Of a DNA stretch of 64,000 bases, positions 15,905 to 27,325 are shown piece after piece. Both the position numbers and the translations under genes were made by a program. The stretch spans positions 1-64,000 of the forward strand of contig NZ_FOJP01000016.1 of assembly GCF_900111835.1 (NCBI RefSeq). The letters are read 5' to 3'. Positions within the stretch are counted from its first letter, which is position 1; each line of letters opens with the position of its first letter. Below the pieces are notes generated by a model that was given only the letters and a program-made list of their open reading frames with translations, was not told the DNA's origin and made no database searches. Source of the stretch: Metapseudomonas otitidis. GTDB taxonomy: Bacteria > Pseudomonadota > Gammaproteobacteria > Pseudomonadales > Pseudomonadaceae.

Positions 15905-17278
15905 TCAGTAGACCCAGACTTCGACGCGACGGTTGCGGATGCGGCCTTCGTCGCTGTCTGCCGCCACTGGCAGTTCGTCACCAAGGCCGACGATGTCACG
16001 GAAGCTCACGCCGCCCTTGGCCAGCTCGCGGCGCACCGCCATGGCGCGCAGCTTGGAGAGCAGGGCTGCGCGGTTCGGGTCCGGCTTGGCATCGCCGAAG
16101 CCCACCAGTACCACCTGGTTGGCCAGCTTGCCGCTGTCCTTCAGGTAGGCCAGCACCCGCTCCACGTCACGCAGTGCCTTGTTGTCGAGGTTGGCGCTGC
16201 CCTCCTGGAAGCGGAAGTTCACCGACAGGCGCTGCGCCTCCCCGGTCAGTTGGCGATAGGCCTCGGGCATGCCGGCCTGGGGTGTCACCTTCACCGCCTG
16301 CACGGTCTGCGCGACGAACCCGGTCTGGGCGACGAGGGCCTGGCCGCGCGGGCCCTGGGCGAAGCGCACCAGCGCCTGTGCCCAGGCGTTCTTCTCGCCG
16401 GGTTTCACATAGAAGAACAGCCGGCGGGAGAGGGGGTAGTCCTCGGTGGCGATCAGCGTGGTGGACGGTGCCATGGCCTGGGAGTCTCCATCGGCAATCG
16501 CCAGGGTGTGCGCCTTGCCCACCGACGCCAGCCCGACAAAGCCGATGCCCTGCGGGTCGGCAGCCACCGCCTCGGCCAGGCGGTCGTTGGATTCGAAGCG
16601 GTTGGCGCCGGCGGCCAGGGCCTTGCCGTGGCTGGCCAGCACCAGTTCCTTGAAGGTGTCGAAGGTGCCGGACTTGTCGTCGCGGGCGTAGAGGTGGATC
16701 GCACCGCCCTTGCCGCCGATCTCTTCCCAGGTCTTCACCTCGCCGGCGAAGACGCGGGCCAGCTGGGTGGTGTCCAGCTTCGCTAGCGGATTGGACGGGT
16801 GCAGGATGATCGCCAGGCCGTCGATAGCGATGACGTTCTCGCTGTACTGGCTGCGCAGGTCGCCGAAGGTCTTCAGGTCCGCCGCTTCGGCGTCCTTGAT
16901 CGGGCGGGAGGAGGCGGCCAGGTCGGCGCTGCCGTCCTTGAGGGCGACGAAGCCGGTGCCCGAACCGTGGGCGGCCACGTTGATCCGCACCTCGCGTCCG
17001 CTCGGGGCGCGGCCGATCAGTTGCACTTCGTTCTCCTGGCTGCCGGCTTCCTGGCGGATGTTGCCCAGGCCTTCTTCCTCCATCAGACCGCGCACCAGGG
17101 CCGGCCCCAGCTTGGCGCCAATGGTGTTGGAGCCCTGGATGCGCAGCGCCGGGGAGCGGTCGGCCGGAATGGGCAGGGCGGCGAACACCGACCAGGGCAG
17201 GGCGTAGCAGACGAAGCCGAGCAGCAACAGGCTGAGGGTACGGCTCCAGATTTCTCGTTCGGTGACGTCGCGCGTCAT
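15905..17278 (-). CDS. PstS-like phosphate-binding protein fused to OmpA domain
   Basis: This 457-residue envelope protein has an N-terminal signal/anchor segment (LSLLLLGFVCYALPWSVFAA, about residues 15-34). A PstS-type periplasmic-binding domain (about residues 45-320) follows, with RIQGSNTIGAKLGPALV, AAHGSGTGFVALKDGSADLAASSR and the phosphate-loop-like DDKSGTFDTFKEL. The C-terminal 110 residues are an OmpA/MotB peptidoglycan-binding domain (FRFQEGSANLDNKAL, VLVGFGDAKPDPNRAALLSKLRA, GRIRNRRVEVWVY). The protein may hold a phosphate-sensing or scavenging domain against the cell wall. No pst transport genes are adjacent. A good Pho box 52 bases upstream supports phosphate control. Confidence 0.88.
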   Translation of the reverse strand: MTRDVTEREIWSRTLSLLLLGFVCYALPWSVFAALPIPADRSPALRIQGSNTIGAKLGPALVRGLMEEEGLGNIRQEAGSQENEVQLIGRAPSGREVRINVAAHGSGTGFVALKDGSADLAASSRPIKDAEAADLKTFGDLRSQYSENVIAIDGLAIILHPSNPLAKLDTTQLARVFAGEVKTWEEIGGKGGAIHLYARDDKSGTFDTFKELVLASHGKALAAGANRFESNDRLAEAVAADPQGIGFVGLASVGKAHTLAIADGDSQAMAPSTTLIATEDYPLSRRLFFYVKPGEKNAWAQALVRFAQGPRGQALVAQTGFVAQTVQAVKVTPQAGMPEAYRQLTGEAQRLSVNFRFQEGSANLDNKALRDVERVLAYLKDSGKLANQVVLVGFGDAKPDPNRAALLSKLRAMAVRRELAKGGVSFRDIVGLGDELPVAADSDEGRIRNRRVEVWVY

Positions 17279-17329
17279 GCAGCGGTGCCTTCTATTGGGC
17301 GGGAGGAGCCGCGAGATTAAGTCAGCGAG

Positions 17330-17347
17330 GTGACGGTGATGTGACAG
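17330..17347 (-). promoter_or_regulatory. Probable PhoB box upstream of the PstS-OmpA gene
   Basis: Read on the minus strand this is CTGTCAC-ATCA-CCGTCAC, two seven-base direct half-sites at 11-base spacing. It agrees with the Pho box pattern CTGTCAT-N4-CTGTCAT at 11 of 14 half-site positions. It lies about 52 bases before the start codon of a PstS-type gene, which makes PhoB control of that gene likely. Confidence 0.6.
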
Positions 17348-17545
17348 AGCGGCTCTGGCGTGGGCCTCTTCGAAGGCCTAGGACGTTTCGCCCGACCCAC
17401 CCGTCCGGCGCCTACCCCGGGTGCAGGTTCCCCCGGCATACGGGCCCCGGGGGCGCCGGTATGGTGCGCGTTTCGTTCGCCCAGGCCCCGCCGGGGCGAG
17501 CAAGGTCGCCCCGCGGGGGCAATGAAGCTGCAAGGAGTGAGAGAC

Positions 17546-17872
17546 ATGCCAGGCTTTTTCGAGCTGAAGAAATACGGCAGTGGCGAATACCGTTTTCGCC
17601 TGAAGACACGGGAGGCCCAGGTGATGGTGGAGAGCGGGCGCTACCCCTGCCGGGACAGCGCCGAGAAAGCCATCGCGCTGTTCCGCACCCATTGCGTCAA
17701 CAGTGATCGCTTCGAGCGTCGCATGTCCTCGGGCGGCAAGAACTACTTCCGCCTCAAGGCCGCCGGCGAGGTGATCCTCGAGAGCCACCTGTACGACTCC
17801 GAGCCGACCCGCGAAGAAGCCATCGAGGCCATCATGCGCGTGGGCGTCACCCCGCACCTCGAAGAAGCCTGA
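17546..17872 (+). CDS. YegP-family (DUF1508) tandem-repeat protein
   Basis: This 108-residue cytosolic protein is made of two DUF1508 units. The first runs FELKKYGSGEYRFRLKT to about residue 45. The second, FERRMSSGGKNYFRLKAAGE, ends with SEPTREEAIEAI. Both show the repeat's F-x(n)-YRFRLK core, a strand carrying VxESG/ILESH and a helix that begins with paired acidic and Ala residues. The function of the UPF0339/YegP family is unknown. The ATG at 17546 has AAGGAG eight bases upstream and gives the family N-terminus; longer frames are spurious. A strong terminator follows. Confidence 0.88.
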   Translation: MPGFFELKKYGSGEYRFRLKTREAQVMVESGRYPCRDSAEKAIALFRTHCVNSDRFERRMSSGGKNYFRLKAAGEVILESHLYDSEPTREEAIEAIMRVGVTPHLEEA

Positions 17873-17891
17873 CGCGCCGGGTGAAATGAAG

Positions 17892-17926
17892 AAGCCCGCG
17901 CATCCGTGAGGATGCGCGGGCTTTTT
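17892..17926. terminator. Bidirectional terminator between yegP-like gene and liuE
   Basis: A 14-base-pair stem (AAGCCCGCGCATCC with complement) has a GTGA loop and is followed by TTTTT on the plus strand. On the minus strand the stem is preceded by A and followed by CTTCATTTC. It sits between convergent stops and can serve both the YegP-like gene and the end of the liu operon. Confidence 0.9.
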
Positions 17927-17948
17927 CATGCCCGGCGCTTGCCGGGGA

Positions 17949-18854
17949 TCAGGCGTTGCGGGCGAGGAGGGCGCGGGCAACCCGCGAGCCGTTTTCCTTG
18001 CCCAGCACGGCGCAGATGCGTTGCCCGGCAGCGGCGAGCCGGTCGAGGTCGATGCCGGTCTCGATGCCCAGGCCGTTCATCAGGTAGAGCACATCCTCGG
18101 TGGCGACGTTGCCGGTGGCGCCCTTGGCGTAGGGGCAACCGCCGAGTCCGGCGACCGAGCTGTCGAACACGCTGATGCCTTCCAGCAGGCTGGCGTAGAT
18201 GTTCGCTACGGCCTGGCCGTAGGTGTCGTGGAAGTGGCCGGCCAGTTGCTCCCGGGGGATGCGCGCCCCCACCACCTCGAACATCCGGCGGGTGCTGCCA
18301 GCGTTGCCGGTGCCGATGGTGTCGCCCAGGGAGACCTCGTAGCAGCCCATGGCATGCAGCTCGGCGGCCACTGCTGCCACCTGCTCGGCGGCCACTTCAC
18401 CCTCGTAGGGGCAGCCCAGCACACAGGACACATAGCCACGCACGCTGACGCCCTGGGCGCGGGCGGCCTCCACCACCGGCACGAAGCGCGCCAGGCTCTC
18501 GGCGATGGAGCAGTTGATGTTCTTCTGCGAGAAGGCCTCGGACGCGGCAGCGAACACCGCCACCTCCTTCACCCCGGCCTCCAGGGCGGCTTCGAAGCCC
18601 TTCATGTTCGGTGCCAGGGCGGCGTAGGTGACGCCCGGCTTGCGCTGGATCTGCGCGAACACCTCGGCGGAGCCGGCCATCTGCGGCACCCACTTGGGTG
18701 ATACGAAGCTGCCCACCTCCACATAGCCGAGGCCGGCGGCGGTGAGGTCATCCACCAGGCGCACCTTGTCGGCGACGCTGATGGGCTGCTTCTCGTTCTG
18801 CAGGCCGTCACGGGGGCCGACTTCGACCAGGCGGACCTTCTTGGGGATCGTCAT
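17949..18854 (-). CDS. liuE: Hydroxymethylglutaryl-CoA lyase
   Basis: This 301-residue TIM-barrel enzyme cleaves HMG-CoA to acetoacetate and acetyl-CoA, the last step of the leucine/isovalerate pathway. Signatures are VEVGPRDGLQNEKQ at the start (metal and substrate binding), HFHDTYGQAVAN, and the HMG-CoA lyase active-site loop SVAGLGGCPYAKGATGNVAT with its catalytic Cys. The start MTIPKKVRLVEVG is chosen for the family N-terminus; longer frames run into an upstream repeat. It is the last gene of liuRABCDE and is separated from liuD by a 192-base spacer carrying inverted repeats, so its expression may differ from the upstream genes. Confidence 0.95.
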   Translation of the reverse strand: MTIPKKVRLVEVGPRDGLQNEKQPISVADKVRLVDDLTAAGLGYVEVGSFVSPKWVPQMAGSAEVFAQIQRKPGVTYAALAPNMKGFEAALEAGVKEVAVFAAASEAFSQKNINCSIAESLARFVPVVEAARAQGVSVRGYVSCVLGCPYEGEVAAEQVAAVAAELHAMGCYEVSLGDTIGTGNAGSTRRMFEVVGARIPREQLAGHFHDTYGQAVANIYASLLEGISVFDSSVAGLGGCPYAKGATGNVATEDVLYLMNGLGIETGIDLDRLAAAGQRICAVLGKENGSRVARALLARNA

Positions 18855-18890
18855 TGCGTCATCTCTCTCATTCATCGGCGTTCGGTGCCC

Positions 18891-18940
18891 GATGGGTTTC
18901 GCTTCGCTCGCGGAACGCCGTCCGACCCATCCTGCGGGTT
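18891..18940. repeat. GGGTCGGACGGCGTTCC-type repeat (minus orientation)
   Basis: On the minus strand this reads GGATGGGTCGGACGGCGTTC and continues CGCGAGCGAAGCGAAACCCA, an imperfect hairpin related to the unit at 6712-6748. It lies within the liuD-liuE spacer and extends no gene. Confidence 0.55.
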
Positions 18941-18950
18941 GTTTCTGCGC

Positions 18951-19030
18951 AGGGTGGACATCGCTTTTCATGTCCACCGGCGGTGCTGGGCCGGGCCAGG
19001 TTGGTGGATGTAAGGAGCGACATCCACCCT
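18951..19030. repeat. Paired inverted GGTGGACAT hairpins in the liuD-liuE spacer
   Basis: The first hairpin (18953-18978) pairs GGTGGACAT with ATGTCCACC. The second (19003-19028) pairs GGTGGATGT with ACATCCACC. The second is a diverged inverted copy of the first, so the whole unit is symmetrical in the manner of REPIN-type elements. A role in mRNA processing between liuD and liuE is possible but unproven. Confidence 0.6.
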
Positions 19031-19046
19031 ACGGGGCAGCGCTCTC

Positions 19047-20996
19047 TCAGGCCTCTTCCAGCTCCACCAGCGCGGTGCCTTCGGCGACCAGTTCGCCTTC
19101 GCTGCAGTACAGCGCCTTGACGGTGCCAGCGTGGGGCGCGCGGATGCTGTGCTCCATCTTCATCGCCTCCAGCACCACCAGGGCGGTGCCGGCTTCCACG
19201 GCCTGGCCGGCTTCCACCAGCACGCGCACGATACTGCCGTTCATCGGCGCCGTCAGCCCGCCCTGGTGGGTGTGGCTGGCCTCGGCCTCGGCGATGGGGT
19301 CGACGCGGGTGACGGTGTGCAGCGTGCCGTTCCATTCCAGGTAGAGGGTTTCGCCCCGGCGGATGGCCAGCAGCGTGCGGCGCACGCCGTCCAGCTCCAG
19401 GGTCAGCCGCTCGCCTTCCAGGCGGATCGGGCTGTCGACCCGGCCGCGCAGGCGCACCACCTGGCGTTCCTCGCCACAGGCCAGGTGCAGGTCGGTTTCG
19501 CTGGGCAGCCCGGCACGCCAGCCGCTGTTGCCGCTCCAGGGCGAATGCGGGTCGTCCTGGCGTATCCGCGCGGCATCACCCTGGCGGAAGGCTTCGGCAG
19601 CCAGCTGCCAGACCTGCTCGGGCAGGGCGGCATGGGCGGGAAGCAGCTGTGCCTGGTGGCGCTCGATGAAGCCGGTGTCCAGTTCGGCCGCGGCGAAGGC
19701 GGGGTGGCCGAGCACGCGGCGGAGGAAGGCCAGGTTGGTGCGGAAACCGCCCACGGCGGTGTCTTCCAGCATGGCCAGCAGGCGCTGGCGCGCTTCCTCG
19801 CGGTTCTCGCCCCAGGCGATCAGCTTGGCCAGCATGGGGTCGTAGAAGGGCGATACGTCGTCACCCTCGGCCACGCCACTGTCCACCCGGCGGCCCTCGC
19901 CGGGCGCGGGTTCGCGGTACAGGTCCAGGTGGCCACTGGCGGGCAGGAAGCCGCCTTCCGGGTCTTCGGCGTACAGGCGCACTTCGATGGCATGGCCCAT
20001 CAGCGGCACCTGCGCCTGGGTGATGGGCAGGGCTTCGCCCCGGGCGACGCGGATCTGCCAGGCCACCAGGTCGAGGCCGGTGATGGCCTCGGTGACCGGG
20101 TGCTCCACCTGCAGGCGGGTGTTCATCTCCATGAAGAAGAAGTCACCCCGCGCATCCAGCAGGAACTCCACGGTGCCGGCACCGACGTAGCCGATGGCCT
20201 GGGCCGCGCGCACGGCGGCCTCGCCCATGGCGCGACGCTGCTCGGCCGAGAGGCCGGGGGCGGGCGCTTCCTCCACCACCTTCTGGTGGCGGCGCTGGAT
20301 GGAGCAGTCGCGTTCGTTGAGGTACAGGCAGTTGCCGTGGCGGTCGGCGAAGACCTGGATCTCCACATGGCGCGGCTTGAGCACGTACTTCTCCACCAGC
20401 ATGCGGGCGTCGCCGAAGGCGGCCTGGGCCTCGCGCTGGGCGGAGGAGAGCGCCTCGGCCAGGTCGGCCTCGCGCTCCACCACCTTCATGCCCTTGCCGC
20501 CACCGCCGGCGGCGGCCTTCAGCAGTACCGGGTAGCCGATGCGCTCGGCGGCGGCGCGGAAGGTCTCCAGGGCCTGGTCCTCGCCGTGGTAGCCGGGCAC
20601 CAGTGGCACGCCGGCTTCCTCCATCAGCGCCTTGGCGGCGGACTTGCTGCCCATGGCGTCGATGGCGCTGGCCGGCGGGCCGAGGAACACCAGCCCGGCG
20701 GCCTCGATGGCACGGGCGAAGCCGGCGTTCTCCGAGAGGAAGCCGTAGCCGGGGTGGATGGCCTGGGCGCCGCTGGCCTGGGCGGCGGCGATCAGCGCGT
20801 CCACCCGCAGGTAGCTCTCCGCCGGCTTGGCGCCGCCGAGGTTGATGGCCATGTCCGCCTCGCGCACGTGGCGTGCATTGCGGTCGATCTCGCTGTGGAC
20901 GGCCACGGTGCGAATGCCCAGCGCCTTGGCGGTGCGCATCACCCGGCAGGCGATCTCGCCACGGTTGGCGATCAGCAAGGTGGTGATCATGGTCAT
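19047..20996 (-). CDS. liuD: Methylcrotonyl-CoA carboxylase, biotin-containing alpha subunit
   Basis: This 649-residue subunit carries biotin and carboxylates it with ATP and bicarbonate, for conversion of 3-methylcrotonyl-CoA to 3-methylglutaconyl-CoA. The biotin carboxylase domain (1-450) shows IANRGEIACRVMRTAKALGI, the ATP-grasp glycine loop KAAAGGGGKGMKVV, and EMNTRLQVEHPVTE. The biotinyl domain at the end carries EAMKMEHS, whose Lys takes biotin. The start at 20996 overlaps the liuC stop in an ATGA, showing translational coupling; the longer frame to 21236 lies inside liuC. The partner carboxyltransferase is liuB. Confidence 0.95.
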   Translation of the reverse strand: MTMITTLLIANRGEIACRVMRTAKALGIRTVAVHSEIDRNARHVREADMAINLGGAKPAESYLRVDALIAAAQASGAQAIHPGYGFLSENAGFARAIEAAGLVFLGPPASAIDAMGSKSAAKALMEEAGVPLVPGYHGEDQALETFRAAAERIGYPVLLKAAAGGGGKGMKVVEREADLAEALSSAQREAQAAFGDARMLVEKYVLKPRHVEIQVFADRHGNCLYLNERDCSIQRRHQKVVEEAPAPGLSAEQRRAMGEAAVRAAQAIGYVGAGTVEFLLDARGDFFFMEMNTRLQVEHPVTEAITGLDLVAWQIRVARGEALPITQAQVPLMGHAIEVRLYAEDPEGGFLPASGHLDLYREPAPGEGRRVDSGVAEGDDVSPFYDPMLAKLIAWGENREEARQRLLAMLEDTAVGGFRTNLAFLRRVLGHPAFAAAELDTGFIERHQAQLLPAHAALPEQVWQLAAEAFRQGDAARIRQDDPHSPWSGNSGWRAGLPSETDLHLACGEERQVVRLRGRVDSPIRLEGERLTLELDGVRRTLLAIRRGETLYLEWNGTLHTVTRVDPIAEAEASHTHQGGLTAPMNGSIVRVLVEAGQAVEAGTALVVLEAMKMEHSIRAPHAGTVKALYCSEGELVAEGTALVELEEA

Positions 20997-21787
20997 TGCT
21001 CCTGCCAGGAGGGTTTGCGTTTTTCCAGGAAGGCATTGAGCCCTTCCTGGCCTTCGGCGCTCACGCGGATGCGGGCGATGGCGTTCTCGGTGTAGCGGCG
21101 CAGGTTGGGGCTGAGCACCCCGCTGCCGACTTCCCGCAGCAGGTCCTTGCTGGCGCGCATGGCCTGGGGGCTGTTGAGCAGCAGGTTGGCGGTCCAGCTC
21201 TCCACCGCCTGGTCCAGGTCCTCGGCCGGGTAGCACTCGGCCAGCAGACCCAGCTCACGGGCCCGCTCGCCGTTGAAACGCTCGGCGGTGAGGGCGTAGC
21301 GGCGCGCGGCGCGCTCGCCGATGGCCTGGACCACGAAGGGGCTGATCACCGCCGGTGCCAGGCCGATGCGCACCTCCGAGAGGGAGAACTGCGCGTCGAT
21401 GGCGCCGATGGCCATGTCGCAGCAGCTGATCAGGCCCAGGGCACCGCCGAAGGCCGCGCCCTGGACCACCGCCAGGGTCGGCACCTTGAGCTGGTAGAGG
21501 GCGTACATCAGCTCGGCCAGCTCGCGGGCGTCGTCCAGGTTGGCGTTGTAGTCCAGGCGGGCGGACTCCTGCATCCAGGCCAGGTCCGCCCCGGCGGAGA
21601 AGTGCCGGCCACGGCCGCGGAGGATGAGGAAGCGCACCTGGCCGTGTTCCTTGACGGCATCCAGGGCGAGGATCAGCTCGCGGATCATCCCGGCGTTGAA
21701 GGCGTTGTTCTTGTCCGGACGGTTCAGCCAGAGGGTGGCGACGCCGTTGGCGGCGATGTCCAGTTGCAGGGTGTTGAAGTCGGTCAT
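20993..21787 (-). CDS. liuC: 3-Methylglutaconyl-CoA hydratase (crotonase family)
   Basis: This 264-residue enoyl-CoA hydratase/isomerase-fold enzyme should hydrate 3-methylglutaconyl-CoA to HMG-CoA. The crotonase signature includes the oxyanion-hole segments RGRGRHFSAGADLAWMQ and VQGAAFGGALGLISCCDMAI. The position between liuB and liuD assigns the substrate; the fold alone would not. It begins 18 bases after liuB and its stop overlaps the liuD start by four bases. Confidence 0.93.
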   Translation of the reverse strand: MTDFNTLQLDIAANGVATLWLNRPDKNNAFNAGMIRELILALDAVKEHGQVRFLILRGRGRHFSAGADLAWMQESARLDYNANLDDARELAELMYALYQLKVPTLAVVQGAAFGGALGLISCCDMAIGAIDAQFSLSEVRIGLAPAVISPFVVQAIGERAARRYALTAERFNGERARELGLLAECYPAEDLDQAVESWTANLLLNSPQAMRASKDLLREVGSGVLSPNLRRYTENAIARIRVSAEGQEGLNAFLEKRKPSWQEQ

Positions 21788-21805
21788 ATGGGCTCCGGGA
21801 GAGGG

Positions 21806-23413
<1,608 letters not shown>

Positions 23414-23475
23414 CTGGGGCGCTCCGAGTCGTGCGTTTCGCGCCCCTCCCGGAGGGGAGGGGCGTCGGTCGAGGA

Positions 23476-24639
23476 TCAGCGGGTTTCGTTGAACAGCTCG
23501 CGGCCGATCAGCATGCGGCGGATCTCGCTGGTGCCGGCGCCGATCTCGTAGAGCTTGGCGTCGCGCAGCAGGCGCCCGGTGGGGAACTCGTTGATGTAGC
23601 CGTTGCCGCCGAGGATCTGGATCGCCTCCAGGGCCATCTGGGTGGCACGTTCGGCGGTGTAGAGGATCACCCCGGCAGCGTCCTTGCGGGTGGTCTCGCC
23701 ACGGTCGCAGGCCTGGGCCACGGCGTACAGGTAGGCGCGGCTGGCGGCCAGCTGGGTGTACATGTCGGCCACCTTGCCCTGGATGAACTGGAACTCGCCG
23801 ATGCTCTGGCCGAACTGCTTGCGGTCGTGGATGTAGGGCACCACCACGTCCAGGCAGGCCTGCATGATGCCCACCGGGCCGCCGGCCAGCACCACGCGCT
23901 CGTAGTCCAGGCCGCTCATCAGCACCTTGACGCCGCCGTTGACCGCGCCGAGGACGTTTTCCTCCGGCACTTCCACGTCATCGAAGAACAGCTCGCAGGT
24001 GTTGGAACCGCGCATGCCGAGCTTGTCGAACTTGCTGCCACGGGAGAAACCCTTCCAGTCGCGCTCGACGATGAAGGCGGTGATGCCGTGGGGGCCCTTG
24101 TCCAGGTCGGTCTTGGCATAGATCACGTAGGTGTTGGCGTCGGGGCCGTTGGTGATCCAGGTCTTGCTGCCATTGAGGACGAAGCGGTCGCCCTTGCGGT
24201 CGGCGCGCAGCTTCATGGAAACCACGTCGGAGCCGGCGTTGGGCTCGCTCATGGCCAGGGCGCCGACGTGCTCACCGCTGATCAGCTTGGGCAGGTACTT
24301 CTGCTTCTGCTCGTGGGTGCCGTTGCGCTTGATCTGGTTGACGCACAGGTTGGAGTGGGCGCCGTAGGAGAGGGCCACCGAGGCCGAGCCGCGGCTGATC
24401 TCCTCCATGGCGATGACGTGGGCCATGTAGCCCAGGCCGGCACCGCCGTATTCCTCGCCGACGGTCACGCCCAGCAGGCCCATGTCGCCGAACTTCTTCC
24501 ACAGGTCCATGGGGAAGGCGTTGTCGCGGTCGATCTCGGCGGCGCGGGGCGCCAGTTCGGCGGCGACGAAGGCTTGCACCTGTTCGCGCAGCATGTCGAG
24601 GGTGTCGCCGAGGGCGAAGTTCAGGCTCGAGTAGGTCAT
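23476..24639 (-). CDS. liuA: Isovaleryl-CoA dehydrogenase
   Basis: This 387-residue acyl-CoA dehydrogenase oxidises isovaleryl-CoA to 3-methylcrotonyl-CoA. FAD contacts are in [15 protein letters not shown] and [14 protein letters not shown]. The catalytic Glu is expected in [13 protein letters not shown], the isovaleryl-CoA dehydrogenase position, and not in the C-terminal loop, which here reads [12 protein letters not shown]. That distinction supports the assignment over a straight-chain enzyme. It is the first structural gene after the regulator liuR, 43 bases downstream of it. Confidence 0.95.
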   Translation of the reverse strand: MTYSSLNFALGDTLDMLREQVQAFVAAELAPRAAEIDRDNAFPMDLWKKFGDMGLLGVTVGEEYGGAGLGYMAHVIAMEEISRGSASVALSYGAHSNLCVNQIKRNGTHEQKQKYLPKLISGEHVGALAMSEPNAGSDVVSMKLRADRKGDRFVLNGSKTWITNGPDANTYVIYAKTDLDKGPHGITAFIVERDWKGFSRGSKFDKLGMRGSNTCELFFDDVEVPEENVLGAVNGGVKVLMSGLDYERVVLAGGPVGIMQACLDVVVPYIHDRKQFGQSIGEFQFIQGKVADMYTQLAASRAYLYAVAQACDRGETTRKDAAGVILYTAERATQMALEAIQILGGNGYINEFPTGRLLRDAKLYEIGAGTSEIRRMLIGRELFNETR

Positions 24640-24682
24640 GGTTCCACCTGTGCTTGTGATTGTCGGTGAGTCGGGGAGGGGA

Positions 24683-25081
24683 TCAGGCCTTGGCGGCCTG
24701 CTTGCGTTCGGTCTCGGCCAGGGCTGCCAGGCAGCGTTCCTCGGCCGTGTCCAGTTCCAGCTGCATCTGCTGGATGTCCAGCAACTGCTGTTCGAGTTGT
24801 GCGCGGCGGGCGGCGATCTTCTCCATGAAGGTTTCCAGCTGCTTGCGGTTGCCGCTGCTGGGGTCGTAGAGGTCGATCAGCTCCTTGCACTCGGCCAGGG
24901 AAAAGCCGATGCGCTTGCCACGCAGGATGAGCTTCAGGGCCACCAGGTCCTTGGGGCTGTAGATGCGTTCCTGGCCCCGGCGCTCGGGGAAGAGCATCTC
25001 TTGCTCCTCATAGAAGCGGATGGCGCGGGTGGTCACATCCAGTTCGCGGGCCAGGTCGGAAATGCTGTAGGTCTTGGACAT
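24683..25081 (-). CDS. liuR: MerR family regulator of the liu operon
   Basis: This 132-residue MerR protein begins [20 protein letters not shown] with [15 protein letters not shown] next, the usual HTH and wing. A long coiled coil (residues 85-130) rich in Glu, Gln and Ala follows, and there is no metal-binding Cys cluster. It is the first gene of the liu operon and lies directly behind a 16-base palindrome. Known LiuR proteins repress the operon and are relieved by a pathway metabolite; that is family knowledge, not visible here. Confidence 0.92.
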   Translation of the reverse strand: MSKTYSISDLARELDVTTRAIRFYEEQEMLFPERRGQERIYSPKDLVALKLILRGKRIGFSLAECKELIDLYDPSSGNRKQLETFMEKIAARRAQLEQQLLDIQQMQLELDTAEERCLAALAETERKQAAKA

Positions 25082-25100
25082 GGGGGAGGGGGCTCGGCTT

Positions 25101-25134
25101 GTTTACCTTTACGTTAACGTAAACCTGGGTAAAC
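25101..25134. promoter_or_regulatory. LiuR operator candidate (nested palindrome)
   Basis: A perfect 16-base palindrome TTTACGTTAACGTAAA (25108-25123) is nested in an outer inverted repeat GTTTAC...GTAAAC (25101-25106 with 25129-25134). It lies 20-53 bases upstream of liuR. MerR proteins bind such dyads between the -35 and -10 elements, so this is very probably the operon's control site. Confidence 0.75.
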
Positions 25135-25299
25135 TCGCTGTCAACTCGGCGCCGGGCAGCGGCAAATAGCCCCTGTGGCCCGATACTTGCTGGCTTCCAG
25201 CCTGCGGAACCGGCGCTCTTTACGGCACCGGCCGGGGGGTGTAGACAGTCAGGGCGTGCAGTCCGCCACGGCCAGGCCGGGCGGTTGCTGGAGCGAGAG

Positions 25300-27207
<1,908 letters not shown>

Positions 27208-27223
27208 CGCCCTTGAAGGCGCT

Positions 27224-27285
27224 GTGGGAGCGAATTCATTCGCGATGCCGTGTGCCTGGGCAGACCCGGGCTGAAGCCCGGGCTA
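27224..27285. repeat. Single REP arm plus CCCGGGCT palindrome
   Basis: GTGGGAGCGAATTCATTCGC (27224-27243) is one arm of the REPIN family seen at 6602 and 6810, here without its inverted partner. Twenty bases on is the hairpin CCCGGGCT-GA-AGCCCGGG (27265-27282) followed by CTACGG, another repeat form common in pseudomonads. No -24/-12 promoter was found in this spacer. Confidence 0.65.
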
Positions 27286-27325
27286 CGGCTGCACCTACGA
27301 CGTTCCGGTATGCCCGGGTGACGGC

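Noticed and set aside
20997-21236. N-terminal extension of LiuD
   Set aside because: It lies inside liuC and lacks any family sequence. The ATGA overlap at 20993-20996 marks the real start.
27208-27325. Sigma-54 promoter for the Qhp-like operon
   Set aside because: No GG-N10-GC element with reasonable flanks was found on the plus strand; the spacer is mostly repeat sequence.
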